Shown here piece after piece: positions 36,242 to 48,429 of a stretch of DNA of 60,115 bases. This stretch comes from Azolla pinnata (Eukaryota > Streptophyta > Polypodiopsida > Salviniales > Salviniaceae). Position numbers and translations under genes: made by a program. The DNA lies in NCBI GenBank assembly GCA_037176905.1, contig JBBBWG010015890.1, positions 18,674 to 78,788 of the forward strand, in the 5' to 3' direction. The first letter of the stretch is position 1, and every line of letters starts with the position of its first letter. The notes under the pieces were generated by a model that had not been told where the DNA came from, made no database searches, and saw only the letters and a list, made by a program, of their open reading frames with translations.

Positions 36242-39200
36242 TTATTTCTGCCTCTTCATTGAACTACATCCTTGTTTGTTGGGTAAATAGCTCGAAGTAT
36301 TATTAGTAACGGACTGGACTGAGCTGCCATCAATAATGCCACTGACCAACTGTAAAGCACATACATTGAATCCTTGGTCTAATTTTTCCGAGTCAGCAGT
36401 AGCAGTAGCATCCTGTGAAGACTGTTGATCTTCAGACCTACTACTGTCTGAGTTGCCATTTTGGTTCTCCCCCTTCTTGTTCAGAAAACGGCCTCCGCAA
36501 CCTCGGGCTCGTCTGATCGCATGAAGATGGCGTGATTCATGTAAATATGGCTGCAATTTCAAAAAAAGATAGAGGTATTCAACCATAAAGATGAAAGATC
36601 CTGTTTCCAAAGATAGATCTCAACAGTTTCCTTGTACACTTCCCCTATTTAAACTTCAATCACAGCTTTGTGATTACATTGGGCTGCTTACTTCTATCGC
36701 ATACAGTCTATACTTTACTTGATTTGCAGGAGATAAGAATACATAAACAAATGATGCTGCATACATTAAAACAAGGATCTATCATCTAATATGCCAATAG
36801 GTTCTGTAAAGCCTGTGAGAATTAACTGACCATACGAGTGGGCTAGGGGAAACGGACTCAAATCAGCATAAGGAATGGCATGCTATATGATTGAACTTCA
36901 ATTATTGAAATCTGAATAGAGACCTAAACAGGAAAGAAACTTCATAACCCAACTTATGAGAAATTAGTTGGCTTCAGGCACGGCACCAGAAGATAGATAG
37001 GAGTTTGGCAAATTGTTCCAACATATCACAGTGTTTATATCAAACGTAGCAACAAATCAGAAAAGATGTTACCAAAGCATGGAATTGGTGTGAACTGGAA
37101 GAAGTTTCTTTGCAGGCTTTTTGTGCCAAAACGTTACTCAATACCAGATAGCCAACATTTCACAGTAAGTAATAGGTTCAAGGGTACATGTGGGGCATAC
37201 ACAGCCCCACTCATTATATGTTATCATTTAGAATCACTGGAGAGAGATATGAATATGGGTGTCATGTGGGTGGTATTCTATCTGCCACCCATCACTATTG
37301 TGGCCAAGTTAGAAGCAACGTCAAAGAGAATTTATCTAGTTAACGCTGTTGACAGAACTATGTCACCGAATTTTGTTTCTCCATCATCAGCTCTTTATTT
37401 TATGATATTGACGACATTCGAAATTTATCTTGCTAGAATCAAACAGAAATCAATTTGTATTGTAGACTGCTGCACCAGCTGCAGTGCCTAATATGCTAGG
37501 TTCTCTGAATTTAAATCTAGAGCCCCTAAAAACAAGGAGCAGAGAGTTCTCTCCAACTGCCAAACATAGATTGAGACTTTATTATTGTACATTATAAGAA
37601 ACTAGCATGCATCTCATGACAAACAATTTCAGTACGTATCCTAGCTCATAATTAGCAAATTTTCCTGAAGACCATTACTCACATAGAGATCATCTTCGGT
37701 CACATTGTCAGATCTGCATTCGGTAGAATGACACATGATCTCGTAACTACATTACTACCTTTTAAGTTTAATCAATCTGAAATAAGACAGTGCATCACAT
37801 TCTTCACACATAAACAAGAATAGGTTCCCAAAGAAGAAATGGATTAGTAGTGTGCAAGATATGCATACTTTCCGTGATCTCGCAAGCCTGTTTTCAGATT
37901 CTGCCTTTGCCCGGCACTGCCTCCGCATCATTATACGTTTATACTGTTTTGCATTTACATAAACAGGTTCCTCTTCAGTGACCACGTAAGGCAGTGGCAT
38001 ACGACTGTGATGAGCTCCAACTGTGTGAGGATGAAACTGAAAACAAAAATATAAAACAACCATAGAAATAGTTCCTGTTTCAAAATTGGATCATAGGCAT
38101 CTATCAAGCTTCAACCAGAGTTGAAAAATAACGTTAAACCAACCATTGGCTGTGAACCATATGCAGTAACGATTGCACCATAGTAAGGATCAACATACTG
38201 ATAAGCAGCTGGAACCTGAAAAACAACATACTAGAGAATCATCACAAAGTCTATATAACCTCATTATGATTTCTTCTAAATGAGTAGCTATAGTGGCAGT
38301 CTGTACCATGGATTGCCCATGTTCAGTTTGAGCATGAGGTATTACATATTCTGAAGTAGCAGGCTGGAGGACTACTGGAGTCGTTTGTGGCAGTGTTTCA
38401 TCGTTAATATCTGCCCAGACAAACAGAAGATGCTGAGACATCTAGTTTATCAGCAGGACAATGTAACAGGTGCATTCTAGAGAAATTTGGCTGAAAAATA
38501 ACAAAATATCATGCCACCTGAGTAGCAGAAAAAATAATTAGCTCAAACAAGATGTTCCCTTAAAATCAAGTTTTAAGAGTCATACAAGACTACATTTAAA
38601 AAGAAATGAAAGAATGCAAGCAGTGTTTCACAACTTGTTCTGTGTAAAGCTGGCATAGATTCTGACTGGAATAGGTAACCCAACTACTAAGAAAATTTAC
38701 TTGATTCTCTTTTTGAAAGAGTAACTAAATTTCCTCAGAATTCATCCCTATATGGAGCATAAAGCTATATTCATACAGAAAACACTTTGATCTCCACATT
38801 GAGTGACTGGGACAAGTGCAAGATCATCAATTTCATCAAAAGTCAATTAAGTGACTAGCACAAGTGCAAGATAATCAATTTCATCAAACGTGATGTTACA
38901 CTTGATGCATCATATTGAGTGATTTCAGGACTTTCCTGCAAAGTCCCCATGTGGACTAATTGAAATGCAATGCCAGGCTCAGTCCATGAAGAATAGCTAA
39001 GGTCGTAAATTATTAAGAAGCTTCCCCCTAAGCCAATTGAAGACCTAACTGGAGAAAGAAACATTGAATCAATTGCAATAAGCTGAATTATTTCTACTTT
39101 CTAAAATCAGTTAATATAAATTGGATATCATCCTTACCATTCTTCTTAGAAGAAACTGAAAATCTATATGTACTAGCACCTCATCACACAGAATTTATAG

Positions 39201-41277
39201 ATGTATGTATCCCTTTCAAAACTTATTTAAATTTCTAGCATCACTCAAACTTCATGAAAAATACTTTCTATCATGTGGACTGAATTCTGAAATCAAAATG
39301 CATGAAAAGGAGAGACTTCCACTTATATTTCTATGCATTGACAATGGAGCTAAAACAATATAAGTTTCATTTGGAATTCAATCAGTAACACGCAATAAGA
39401 TCTAGGGTAGTTGAAAAGTCCCTGGATGATAACGCGTTCATATATAAATCCGGTTTGAGTGGTGAACAGAATGCTGCAAATGTATAGAAGATGATAATGC
39501 ATATACATTGACCACCTACTCATGAGCTCTTACCTTTTCTAACACACCAACACTGAATAGAGAAACATTGAGTAGAGTATGTATACACCCTTTCGATCAC
39601 AACTTAAAGCAATCAGATACAGAACTTGTTCATAGAGCGAAAAACTGACTGTACAACTTTAGCTAACTACTACACACAGCACCCCAATGGCTAACCTGTC
39701 TATAAACGAAATGCACCAATTTTTAAGATAATCATACTTAAAAAAATGTATTTCAGCTATGTTCATAACCATAACCCTCCAACTTAATGTCCTTTCCGGT
39801 TCGATTTTCCTACACATCACCCATTTGCAAATTACTCTTATCATTCAGTTGCACAAATAATTGCATCATCTACCAGCTTTTTTTGCAAGTTAGCATTTTT
39901 CCGCTCAGTGAAGCACTTAAACTGCTAATGCCCAAAGGATTTTGTATAAAAGCAGCAGAATTTTCTGCTGAAGAACACAATATCTATCTCTACCCATTAA
40001 ATAGGCTTGGTCTTATCTCAGACCATACTCGATTATCTTAGATCATGCATCCTAGCTCATCAGTTCTTTTCCTATGTGCGTGTTTGCTAATACTTCCACT
40101 GCATAGATTAAGCTTTCTTCTAGTGCACAGATTCGGGAGAGTCCCATCCCAAAGTCCGATACATATCTTTACACTCCATTCTGTTTTGATTTCATTAGCG
40201 TCATTGAATTTACATCAGCACAAAAGCCAGCTTACAATTCCATTCCAAGTGATTTGGAGGCTACATAGACATACTTGGTCTAAGAAAACAAAATCACTAC
40301 ATCCCCATTGATAGATCTCTACTCACAAACAAAGTGCGTCAAACCAAGGTCGGTAACATTGAGCCCATCTTCTGCTTAGTCCAATCCAAATTGACTTCAA
40401 TTTCGCACAGGAATAAGAAGGTGAATTCAGCATAAGGATCACCATGAGTTCATCTTCAATTTAGACATAGAGGACGTCTTACATGATACTTCCTAAAGCC
40501 AACTTGTGTAGCACATCTATTTACACATCCACACCAAGCCTTTAGCGCCTGGTTCAGCCCATATGGAAATTTCTGCAAAAATACCTCCTCCATTTCAAAG
40601 AGTGGACTTAACCCTTACTCTCAATAGGCACCACAGTGACTACTTGAATAATTCTACCCCTTGAAGTTGATGCAACTAATTTATCAAAATTTCACACCCT
40701 TCTATTGCATATTTCCTTGATTTCTAGTTTTGTATTTGTCTTCTGATTCACTTCTTGATGACTCTATATAATCTGCACCAGGTTCACATAGATGAACAGC
40801 CTAAACATTTGCTTGTCTGTTTGTCCGTCTTCACTCTTTTAACCTCGGATTCATGTAATCGGAGAACAGTTATCATTGTATTCATATAATAAAATGGACA
40901 TTGTCCACAGACAACCCCTCCCCCAGACAAACACATTCATACTCGTATGCACAATAACTGCATATTACATACAAATACATATACAAACATCTAAAACGAT
41001 CCATGCATATGATACAGACACAGAGAAAATCTGCACGTATGAATTTCATACATGCATGCATAGCATTGCATCTACCTTGTTGAGGGACGGGCTGAGGTGG
41101 CATTACAGCGAAGGGCCTTACAGATCCGCCAGGGTTGAATCCAGGCCCCCACCAGGGGACTCCTTGGACAGGAAGGAACATAGCAGGAAGGCTGACGTTC
41201 GAGGGCTTCTCTGCTTCTCCTCCTCCTCCATCTTGCGGCTGCTGATGTGGCTGTTGTTGATGTTTCTCCTGGTCCAT
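36242..41277 (-). CDS. NF-YA subunit of the CCAAT-binding factor
   Basis: Minus-strand exons: 41277-41076, 38410-38307, 38215-38144, 38036-37869, 36550-36242, giving 284 aa. The N-terminus is Gln/Pro/Gly-rich (activation-type). The first conserved helix reads [20 protein letters not shown] then [15 protein letters not shown] and contacts the NF-YB/NF-YC dimer. The last exon starts with the DNA-binding part [20 protein letters not shown] then RFLNKKG, which recognises CCAAT in the minor groove. The split of the two halves by an intron after RSRK is typical of plant NF-YA genes. The usual LRRR of helix A1 is MMRR here. No miR169-like target was seen in the 3' sequence. The start codon is the first ATG of an open leader, with a telo-box about 105 bp upstream. 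Confidence 0.94.
38411..41075 (-). other. Large first intron of NF-YA (2.7 kb)
   Basis: This AT-rich stretch has GT-AG ends in phase with the flanking exons. It contains no recognisable gene or mobile element; several ORFs of 60-90 codons look random. CATA-type microsatellites lie near 40960-41060. Confidence 0.7.
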
Positions 41278-42269
41278 AGCTCCCCTATTGTGACCAGTTG
41301 AGGTGTCAGCAAGGAGGAAACGGCAGATCGGACTCCTGGAGGGGCGCCATGGGGGAAGAAGGGAACGCAGAGCGGAGAGAAACCCTAGACTTACGAGGCC
41401 AAATGCGCAGAGAAGAAGACGAAGAAGAAGAAGAAGAAGACGTTGAAGAATTTTAGCAACAGCAACTATTAGTATTGTTATTAATGATGATGATGATTAT
41501 GATTATTATTGTTATTATTATTATTCTGAGACAGGGTAAGATCACGTTCCCAGTTTGATTCTCATTTAACACTTTATTGTCCCGGCCGTTGCTTGATCTC
41601 ATCGTGGAGAGTTGCAATCTGATGCCATGAACGAGTAGCAGTAGCAGCAATCGTAGCAACAGAAGCAGTGGTAGTCGCAGTAACCGAAGTAAGAACAACA
41701 GTAGATGAGCGTTAGTAGGAACAAGGGGTAAATAGCAGAGGAGCAGAGATCGTATTTAGTGGCGGTGGTGGTAATAGTAGCAACATTAGCATTAGCAATA
41801 GGAGGAGGAGGAGGAGGAGGATCAGCAGATTGTCCAAACCGAGCTATTGAACGACAACTTCCTTGTGTACTGTTGCATTTCTAATCGCACTTCGAGCCAA
41901 TGATCCCGTTGAATTGGACATGGGATTCTGCTCTCCACTAGGGTTTGAATCATTCGGTCACTTTCAACGACATTGAATTGGACGCGCGGGGCATGGGTGT
42001 CCCTGTTTAACTACATTCTATCTACCTTGCTGGATAAGCAAATGACGTATGGTCATCTGCGTCTAGGAGACTTGAATGCTCGATTTCCTTGCGCCTCACC
42101 ATCGGGTGTAAATGGTATGCGAGGTACACAAAGTAACATCCCAATCTACCATACAACTTCCTCATTCCAGGGTTCAAAAAGAAAATTCACAGACATCTTT
42201 CACTGAGTTTCGAGTCATATATGGGTTGCGAACGAATGCAAAGAGCATGCAAAGATATATACTCACTGA
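41278..42269. other. NF-YA promoter and intergenic
   Basis: A telo-box AAACCCTA lies at 41380-41387 (plus-strand sequence). GAA runs (41408-41440), ATG/ATT runs (41484-41525) and GGAGGA runs (41804-41820) follow. I see no gene. Confidence 0.5.
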
Positions 42270-43190
42270 GTTTTGAGTCAAAGCCAAGTCAAAGCCAAGC
42301 CAAGTCAAGTTAGGGCAGATTAAGTCAAAGCCAAGTCAGGTCAAGCTAGGGTGGATTACATCAAAGCCAAGTCAGGTCAAGCTAGGGCGGGTTACATCAA
42401 AGCCAAGTCAGGTCAAGCTAGGGCGGGTTACATCAAAGCCAAGTCAGGTCAAGCTAGGGCAGATTAAGTCAAATCAAAGCCAGGTCAAGTTAGGGTAGAT
42501 TAAGTCAAAACCAAGTCAAGTCAAGCTAGGGTAGATTAAGTCAAAGCCAAATCAGGTCAAGCGACGACAGATTAAGTCAAAGCCAAGATAGGCCAAGCAA
42601 TGGCAGATCAAGTCAAAGCCAAGTCAAGTCAAGCTAGGGTAGATTAAGTCAAAGCCAAGTCAGGTCAAGCTAGGGGGGATTACATCAAAGCCAAGTTAGG
42701 TCAAGCTAGGGTAGATTAAGTCAAAGCCAAGTCAGGTCAAGCGACGATAGATTAAGTCAAAGCCAAGTTAGGCCAAGCGATGGCAAATTAAGTCAAAGCC
42801 AAGTCAAGTCAAGCTAAGGCAGATTAAGTCAAAGCCAAGCCAGGTCAAGCTAGGGCAGATTAAGTCAAATCCAAGTCAGCTCAAGCTAGGGCAGATTAAG
42901 TCAAAGCCAAGTCAGGTCAAGCTAGGGTAGATTAAGTCAAAGCCAAGTCAGGTCAAGCAACAATAGATTAAGTCAAAGGTAAGCCAGGTCAAGCTAGGGT
43001 AGATTAAGTCAAAGCCAAGCCAGGTCAAGCTAGGGTAGATTAAGTCAAAGCCAAGTCAGGTCAAGCAACAACAGATTAAGTCAAAGCCAAGTTAGGCCAA
43101 GCGATGGCAGATTAAGTCAAATCCAAGTCAAGTCAAGCTAAGGCAGATTAAGTCAAAGCCAAGCCAGGTCAACATATGTATGATTAAGTC
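42270..43190. repeat. 36-bp minisatellite, about 25 copies
   Basis: The unit is approximately TCAAGCTAGGGTAGATTAAG followed by TCAAAGCCAAGTCAGG. It repeats almost without interruption, with point variants such as GGGCAG/GGGTAG and GCGACGATAG/GCAACAACAG that form higher-order groupings. It sits between the divergent NF-YA and PEX10 genes. It is stop-rich and non-coding. Confidence 0.92.
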
Positions 43191-44462
43191 AAATAAAAGT
43201 CAAGTCAAGATTGGTACTAAGACACAAAGTCAAGTCAAGTTGGTACCGAGGCACAAAGTCAAGTCAAGATTGGTACTGAGACACAGATCAAGCTCTATTT
43301 TTGGTGAATGGGAGGACAGATTTGGTATTTTCTCAAACAATGGGCTTTATTTGCTTAAGAGCAATATTTCCAATCTGTCTCGTTATCTGACCTGTGCTGA
43401 AAAAAGAAAACAGAGCACAGAATCGAACAAATCGATCAGGATTCCGCCCTGCGATCCGGGCTGTAGCTCGCTGCGTTCCTTCTGCTGTTCGTGAAAAATT
43501 AGGGTTTCGAAGCTCCGTTTCGCCTCCCCTCCCCGGCGCTTCAGCCTGTCTGTTCCCGCGAACAAAAAGTTTAGATCATACAGGGGAAGTTTGTTGACGA
43601 TAGTATTTTCTTTCACCTTTCACCCCTTATGGATTTGTGTTGCCCCCCCCCCCCCCCCCCGTTTTCTATGACAAGGAGGTTAACTAGATGCGGGAGAGTA
43701 AAGGCGACGATCTCCATGTTTTATTTCTTGTTGTGATCTGATGGCTATTTTTCTTTCAGGAAATTTCAGTGTGTTGCGGATTCTTTGGAATTCGTCCAAA
43801 ATTTCACCTTGGGATGCTTGGTTATTCTCTCAGAAAGTGAGTCTCTCGTATGGATTTGCCTTCTTCTTCTTCTTCTTCTTCTTCTAATTCTTCTTGTCGA
43901 AATGAATATGGTAGAAGCCTTGTCTGTTGCATATGCATATTACTCCTCTGATGCTAGAGAATGTTCTATTGTGCTCTATATTTGTAATATCTGGGTGGAA
44001 CGAGATTGGATGACCGTGACATATGTTTAATCTCTCCGTTGAGAGAGTGTTGCGTGTGTGTATCTAGTCTTCATAGCCATGGAGATAGCTGTATGTGGCA
44101 TATATGCTTCTGTCGTCATAATCTCCCAGGATATGCCGAATCCTATGTATAGCATATGTATAGCCTCTCTGTGTTGGTAGGGAATATTGTACGTGGCATA
44201 TGTTTGTGCAAGCTCTGTCATAATAGATAATGCTCTATTTGGCTGATATTCTTAAGTAATCGGATGGCTGAGAACATTGTCTCTACAGGTAATCTCTCTG
44301 ACAATAAAGAATGTGTTGTGCGGCATATGTATGGAAACCTTTCAGAAAAAAAGGAATTTGTATGTGCTACACACACACAAACCCCAGGGGAAACAGCTGT
44401 AACCTCTTGGATGATTGACAATATTGTATGTGGATATCGACGTGTAATATTCCGCAGGTTAA
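43191..44462 (+). other. PEX10 promoter and leader, probably with an intron
   Basis: Repeat-derived TCAAGTCAAG remnants continue to about 43290. A leader-like GC-richer part with a telo-box (43500-43507) and an 18-base C run (43643-43660) follows. The AT-rich 43700-44450 part ends in ATTCCGCAG|GTTAA just before the ATG, indicating a leader intron. Confidence 0.5.
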
Positions 44463-47400
44463 ATGAACATGGAGAGGATGAGACAGTACCCCAGGGCCAG
44501 CCAGCCAGAGATAATGCGGGCTGCTGAGAAGGATGAGCATTATGCGTCTCATCTTTGTGAGGCATGCCATGATGCATTCCGCCATGCCTTTGGTAACTTC
44601 CTAAGCATGTTGTTCGCCAGTATATATGTTATTTTTCTTGATTATTGTGTTTTTGTTGGAGGGAAGAAGGAATTTATTTTTGAAAGAATGAATGGGTAAC
44701 AGCCTGCAATGTTCCTTAATCTTAATTTTGTCAAGAGTGAAAAGCATAGAAATTTATTTGCTTCTTTGGGCTTTGTGCAAAGATTTTTGAATTGAGCATG
44801 AATAGGGACCTTTATGCTAAGGACATACTGAATTCTGGAGTCATACAACTCTTTAAGTTTTGCTGTAGATTGTCATCAGTTCAAGTTTGGCGCTTTTTTT
44901 CATGATCTGATCACCCTATTTTCAGAGTGTTATTCCAACTATCCATAGGCCTTTACAGCTATTTTCTAAAAGAACCGAGAACTTGTTCATCTTTTTGATA
45001 TTGAAATCAATTTTAATTCAGTTTGCTTATTGTTTTGATGCATCAAATTTTTATTTACCCGTTTAGCTAATAGGACTCAAAAGGGCCATCATTTAGTGTT
45101 TCTCATATGTTTGAACTCTCTTTACTGACTTGTGAACACATTTTCTTTCTTCTTTCTTTAATTGCACAGGGACGCGGTTGGCTGTACAGTATGAAAATGA
45201 GGTACATGCACATAATGGGTACTCAGCTTTATATGTTAAATCTTAATTGGGAAGTGTACTGCTGTGTTACAAGATTTGCACAACTGATCCGGCAGGGTTT
45301 TTAGCTTACCTGTTCTGATGTTTTCTTTGATGCCAGACTAGATTGGCAGGTTGTGTTTTATATTACCTCTTGACAACTGGATCGGGATTACAAACGTTAG
45401 GGGAAGAATACTGTGATATATCTCAGGTTTCTTAAACTTCTGAATAGTTGCATGTAGTCCCATTTGTCAGAATATTCTTAGTAAAAGCCATGCGAACAGT
45501 GGTTTCCCGGAGAGCACTAATAAAACATTCGTGCCCAACTTTTAAGTAAAGCGTTTATGTACGCTGGAGTAATTTGTGTGGTCTATGGAAAAGTATAGGT
45601 AGCAGGGCCATCTAAACTTCCACTAGCGCCAGCTAGAAGGACATTGCTAGTGTTCTTCCAATCTGTCCTCCCTTATATTGCTGAGCGAATAAGGTATTTG
45701 TTTATCTTTATTATGTTCACGGGTTTCCTTGAGTGCATTATGTGTTTTTGATCTTGTATTTGTGATTGTTTTCCAGCGCAAAAGTGGCAGCAAGAAGTGC
45801 ATATGTGTCAAATGAGAACTCAACTGATTTCCTTAATGACGAGAGAGCAAGTGAAGCAGAATTATCACCAATATCAAGGCAGTATTCGAGGGAAGATCGA
45901 GATACTCCTGGCTCTTGCTCTAGACGCCTGCAAAGTTTATGGATGGCTGCATTGCTTCGTTGGCCAAGAGTATGTACACGCTTATTTGAAAGAAAAATTA
46001 TCATAAAACAACCCTGTGAATTTTTTATTTTATTTCTCCAACTGCTCCTGACAAATGCTTAATAGGAAGCAATAATTTTTTGCTCCAATCTATGTTCAAT
46101 TCAATTTTTATTTCTTCAAATGTTTGATTTACTTGATTGATTACATCATCAACTTGTTTTGTTTCTCTCTTCCCGGGATTAACTAAGGACTCTTTTGGGA
46201 GCAACAAAAGGGCATTTAGAGAAACTGATTTTGCAGTGCTGCCATAGATGTTTTATTGCATGGATATATGAAAAATTTGAGGATTTCTATTGAAATTATG
46301 ATATGGCTATATGGACAGGTGTTTCCGGCTTTGCGAGATGCATTTCTTCTTGCAGTACGGGGGAATTTGATGTTCTTTTACTTTGAGGGTAAGTTTATGC
46401 CATGATTTCATACTTTATGAGATGGAATGCAGCTGCAGTAATCATTGTGGCAAAATGACGAGCTGTAGGTCAAATTCCTTCCACTTTTTGTTTGCCTATT
46501 ATTTTTGTTGAAGCTAAATGTTTTTCTCAATTTCAGGGATATATTATCAACTAGCAAAAAGGGCTGCAGGTGTGCGATACATTCATATGGGCAAAGTGTT
46601 CTATAAAAAACCTAGGTAAACAAATTTATGTGGTCATAGTTCCCCTCATAAATTCACATATTAATTTATATAGTCTTGTGATTGGTTATGGTGTTCATAT
46701 GCGGGATTTGTTGATGAAATTTATCTTAGAACATCCGCATATTATTAAAAGTATCCTTTGCTGTGTGAAACAGATATCATATGTTGGGCATGTTTTTATT
46801 GATTCAACTCAGCATTGTTGTTGGCGATTGGCTGAGGCGAAGTGCTCTGCCAACTTTAACAAATTCCATGCGATTACAGCTTATGGATCAATCTTTCTCA
46901 CCCCGTATGATTTTGAGTACCTAAAGTTTTCCCACAATTTGTAACTTCCTTTTTCTGGAAGCTGTTGGTTGTGGAGAAGCTATCTCTGACATCGTGGATG
47001 TTTATGATGGTGATGATTACTCAGGTAGAAAGTCTATCTTAATCTTAGACGAAGACGGGAATCAAGTGCAGGATTTACCAAATAATGCATCAATTCCAGA
47101 CTGCTCTAATTCCACGGTATGTAGATTCAAAGCTAAATAAGGTTTCCATCACAGATGATGGGTGATAAACAGGAATGTGGATGCATTAATGTATTTGATG
47201 GGCTGCTAATATATTGTCTCAATATCAGGTTGCCATTGGTTCTAGTAAGTGTTCACTTTGTTTGAGCCCAAGAAAAAATCCGACTGCAACTTTATGTGGA
47301 CATGTCTTTTGCTGGTAAATATTCTCTCACGGCTAACCAGAAGACTTGTGAGATGCAAAAAGAATACGAGGTTTTGAAATGGAAATGCTCAACTTTTCCT

Positions 47401-47521
47401 TGGTTTTGTTTTTGGCAGGAGTTGTATAATCGAGTGGTGCAACGAAAAGAAAGAGTGCCCTTTATGCCGCTCACCTATGTCACACTCTGATCTATCTTGT
47501 ATCTATAATGCCGATATCTAA
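44463..47521 (+). CDS. PEX10: Peroxin PEX10, peroxisomal RING E3 ligase
   Basis: Exons: 44463-44592, 45170-45201, 45337-45426, 45599-45693, 45777-45969, 46319-46388, 46537-46615, 46774-46904, 46962-47116, 47229-47314, 47419-47521, giving 387 aa (381 in Arabidopsis). The N-terminus [20 protein letters not shown], the segments [40 protein letters not shown] and [20 protein letters not shown], and the C-terminal RING match PEX10. The RING reads [20 protein letters not shown] then [18 protein letters not shown] (from residue 333), a complete C3HC4 zinc site. PEX10 works with PEX2 and PEX12 in the peroxisome membrane to ubiquitinate the import receptor PEX5 for recycling. Exons 3, 8 and 9 were placed by phase and family match, since their frames are hidden in longer ORFs. 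Confidence 0.94.
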
Positions 47522-48429
47522 AACGAAGCCGAAGCCAATGTTTCCTTCTTTTGTATAAATACATCATCAATCCATCTTATGTGTCTGGAAACTGTAGATA
47601 GAGATATATATATCTTTAGAAAACCTTCAACATGAGGGGATTTGCTGCACATCTTCAGTTATTTTGGGTCATGTAAAAAACCTTCGATGGCTGTATGTGG
47701 CGCTGTGATGATGTTATGCATTATTTCATATCATAGATCCGGTATTCCACAAAATCAACAGAGTGTGCCATGGAGTTCAACTATTTCTATCTGGGGGTCA
47801 TTGTGCTGGCCTACTATGTATATGGTTATGACAGATTGAAATTGCAGAGCACATTCTCAACTGCCATAGAAAGCCATGTTTTGAATCTCTAACGATGTAT
47901 ATGAAGCGGCAACTTCATTATGCCATTGTTCGTGAAACCAGAAACATAAGTGATTGTCTGCTGTATTAATCTGAATGATATTGGGACATGTATTGAGTAC
48001 TGAATAGCCTGAGTATGGTGCTTGTGGGAAATGCAAGTTTGGAATTATTTCTTCTTCTTCTTCTCTAAGGCACTTGAGGTTCATGTTCACAACCTTTTTT
48101 CGAGCAGCTTAGGATCAGATGATGCTCGATACTTGAGCTCTGATTCTGCTCAAAAGGAAAGCTTCCAAGAGACCTCTGTTGCTGATCACCACACACCATC
48201 TGAACCAGATTTATCATGTAAATCTGAACCTCTCAGAGCTTGGCAGCTTGCCAAGCTTAGTGTGTGTGTGTGTGTGTTGTCCTTACAAGGCAAACTGAAA
48301 GGAAAGAAAACAGAGAACATTTGGAAGTGTTTTAGGGAGAAGAAACAGAAAAGAAAACCATTTTTCTGCTTGGAGAGACAGAAAAGAACAGAGAAGCAAG
48401 AAACCAGAAGGAACAGAGCAGCTGCAGCC
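47522..48429 (+). other. PEX10 3' region and leader of the next gene
   Basis: I see no coding exon. An open frame running from about 48022 into the next gene is treated as leader: it lacks protein-like composition (poly-Phe from TTC repeats, Val/Cys from a GT repeat near 48262-48275). Confidence 0.5.

Noticed and set aside
37066-37491. 141-codon plus-strand ORF within NF-YA intron 4
   Set aside because: It lies antisense in an intron, shows no recognised motif, and is AT-rich like the rest of the intron.
48022-48429. N-terminal extension of the 183-aa protein from an upstream ATG
   Set aside because: The added part is poly-Phe and simple-repeat derived, and the ATG at 48430 has a much better context.
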